Source: CAVXYG01 sp963766005
GTDB lineage: Bacteria > Actinomycetota > Actinomycetes > S36-B12 > GCA-2699445
Assembly: GCA_963766005.1 (NCBI GenBank)
Contig: CAVXYG010000009.1
Coordinates: 92,209 to 156,208, forward strand
Length of the DNA stretch: 64,000 nt
Direction: 5' to 3'
The translations under genes were made by a program, and so were the position numbers. Below the pieces are notes generated by a model that was given only the letters and a program-made list of their open reading frames with translations, searched no databases and had not been told where the DNA came from. This document shows, piece after piece, positions 63,764 through 64,000 of the stretch. The stretch's first letter is position 1; every line of letters starts with the position of its first letter.

Positions 63764-64000
63764 CGGCGGCGTCCGTCATCGATGAGTTCACGCACCCGCA
63801 GGTCGCTTCGACCCGACTCCTGCAGGGCGGCCCGCAGCTGCTGCATCTGTGCCAGCACCGATTCGATGGGACTGGTCGGCTCGGCCGGGATCAGCTGCGC
63901 GATCGGCCGGCCGTGGCGGGTGATCGTCACCCGTTCGCCGCGCTCGACCCGTGCCAGCAGTCCGGGCAGGTGGGTCTTGGCCTCGTAGGCGCCGACGGTG
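63760..64000 (-). CDS. Phd/YefM-type antitoxin, 5' end outside window
   Basis: 79 visible residues on the minus strand: TVGAYEAKTHLPGLLARVER, GERVTITRHGRPIAQLIPAE, then an acidic/Gln helix ending ELIDDGRRR. This is the Phd/YefM DNA-binding fold with the toxin-binding tail. Only the first few codons lie beyond base 64000. Pairs with the PIN toxin through a 4-base overlap and would repress the operon. Confidence 0.85.
   Translation of the reverse strand, partial: TVGAYEAKTHLPGLLARVERGERVTITRHGRPIAQLIPAEPTSPIESVLAQMQQLRAALQESGRSDLRVRELIDDGRRR

Overview
The window is a 64 kb piece of a high-GC (visibly about 70%) actinomycete chromosome. Supporting signs are the GC-ending codon use, GTG/TTG starts with ATGA or GTGA overlaps, an IdeR/DtxR-type iron box, an actinobacterial LexA-type box ahead of a DUF222/13E12 HNH gene, an F420-dependent NADP reductase-like enzyme, a SCO7613-like membrane protein and DM13, TPM and GtrA proteins. 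There is no rRNA, tRNA, CRISPR array, transposase or prophage. The genus cannot be fixed from sequence alone. Many genes carry one frame break, mostly an apparent extra base. These may be assembly errors, so most broken genes are annotated here as one gene with a break.

Layout. 1-4.85 kb: operon of acetate-CoA ligase (partial), pyruvate-dehydrogenase E1 alpha, E1 beta, E2 and a stand-alone acyl carrier protein. 4.9-10.8 kb: KamA-type radical SAM enzyme, flavodoxin-fold oxidoreductase, nucleoside deaminase, AI-2E transporter, LigB/DODA dioxygenase. 10.2-13.3 kb: DUF2202 and DM13 exported proteins, GtrA, peptide deformylase. 13.3-16.8 kb: a shikimate kinase diverging from an iron-box-controlled adenylation/carrier/membrane-acyltransferase fusion, which overlaps its own AcpS-type activating enzyme. 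16.9-22.3 kb: flavin monooxygenase with epimerase, DUF2752 pair, omega-amidase-like hydrolase, GNAT.

22.4-31.3 kb, all on the minus strand: a membrane J-domain-like protein, two tandem Wzz/BY-kinase proteins with Gly-Tyr tails, a membrane Ser/Thr kinase, a 53-residue membrane peptide, a Zn-ribbon double GTPase (DO-GTPase2-like) and a GAP1-N2-like protein. This looks like a GTPase-centred conflict or signalling module tied to envelope polysaccharide control.

31.5-45.9 kb: DEAD helicase, quinone oxidoreductase behind a perfect palindromic operator, NYN-LOTUS protein, PAP2 phosphatase, TPR protein, NADP reductase, transglutaminase-like protein, SCO7613-like protein and a catalase-like protein. 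Four dispersed 48-bp inverted repeats lie in this stretch. 46-53.4 kb: three large composite palindromes separate two secreted-protein modules. One is a VanY-like peptidase plus lipoprotein. The other is a papain-like protease overlapping a chagasin-type inhibitor gene. 53.5-64 kb: TerC under a yybP-ykoY (Mn2+) riboswitch whose 3' strand can also pair with the ribosome binding site, the SOS-boxed HNH gene flanked by a duplicated segment, an HTH gene, a second J-like membrane protein, a carotenoid-desaturase-like enzyme, an AAA ATPase remnant, a TPM protein and a VapBC-type pair cut by the window end.

The strongest candidates for undescribed systems are the iron-regulated fusion with its AcpS and divergent shikimate kinase, the kinase/GTPase/GAP1 operon joined to BY-kinases, and the repeat-bounded protease-inhibitor pair.
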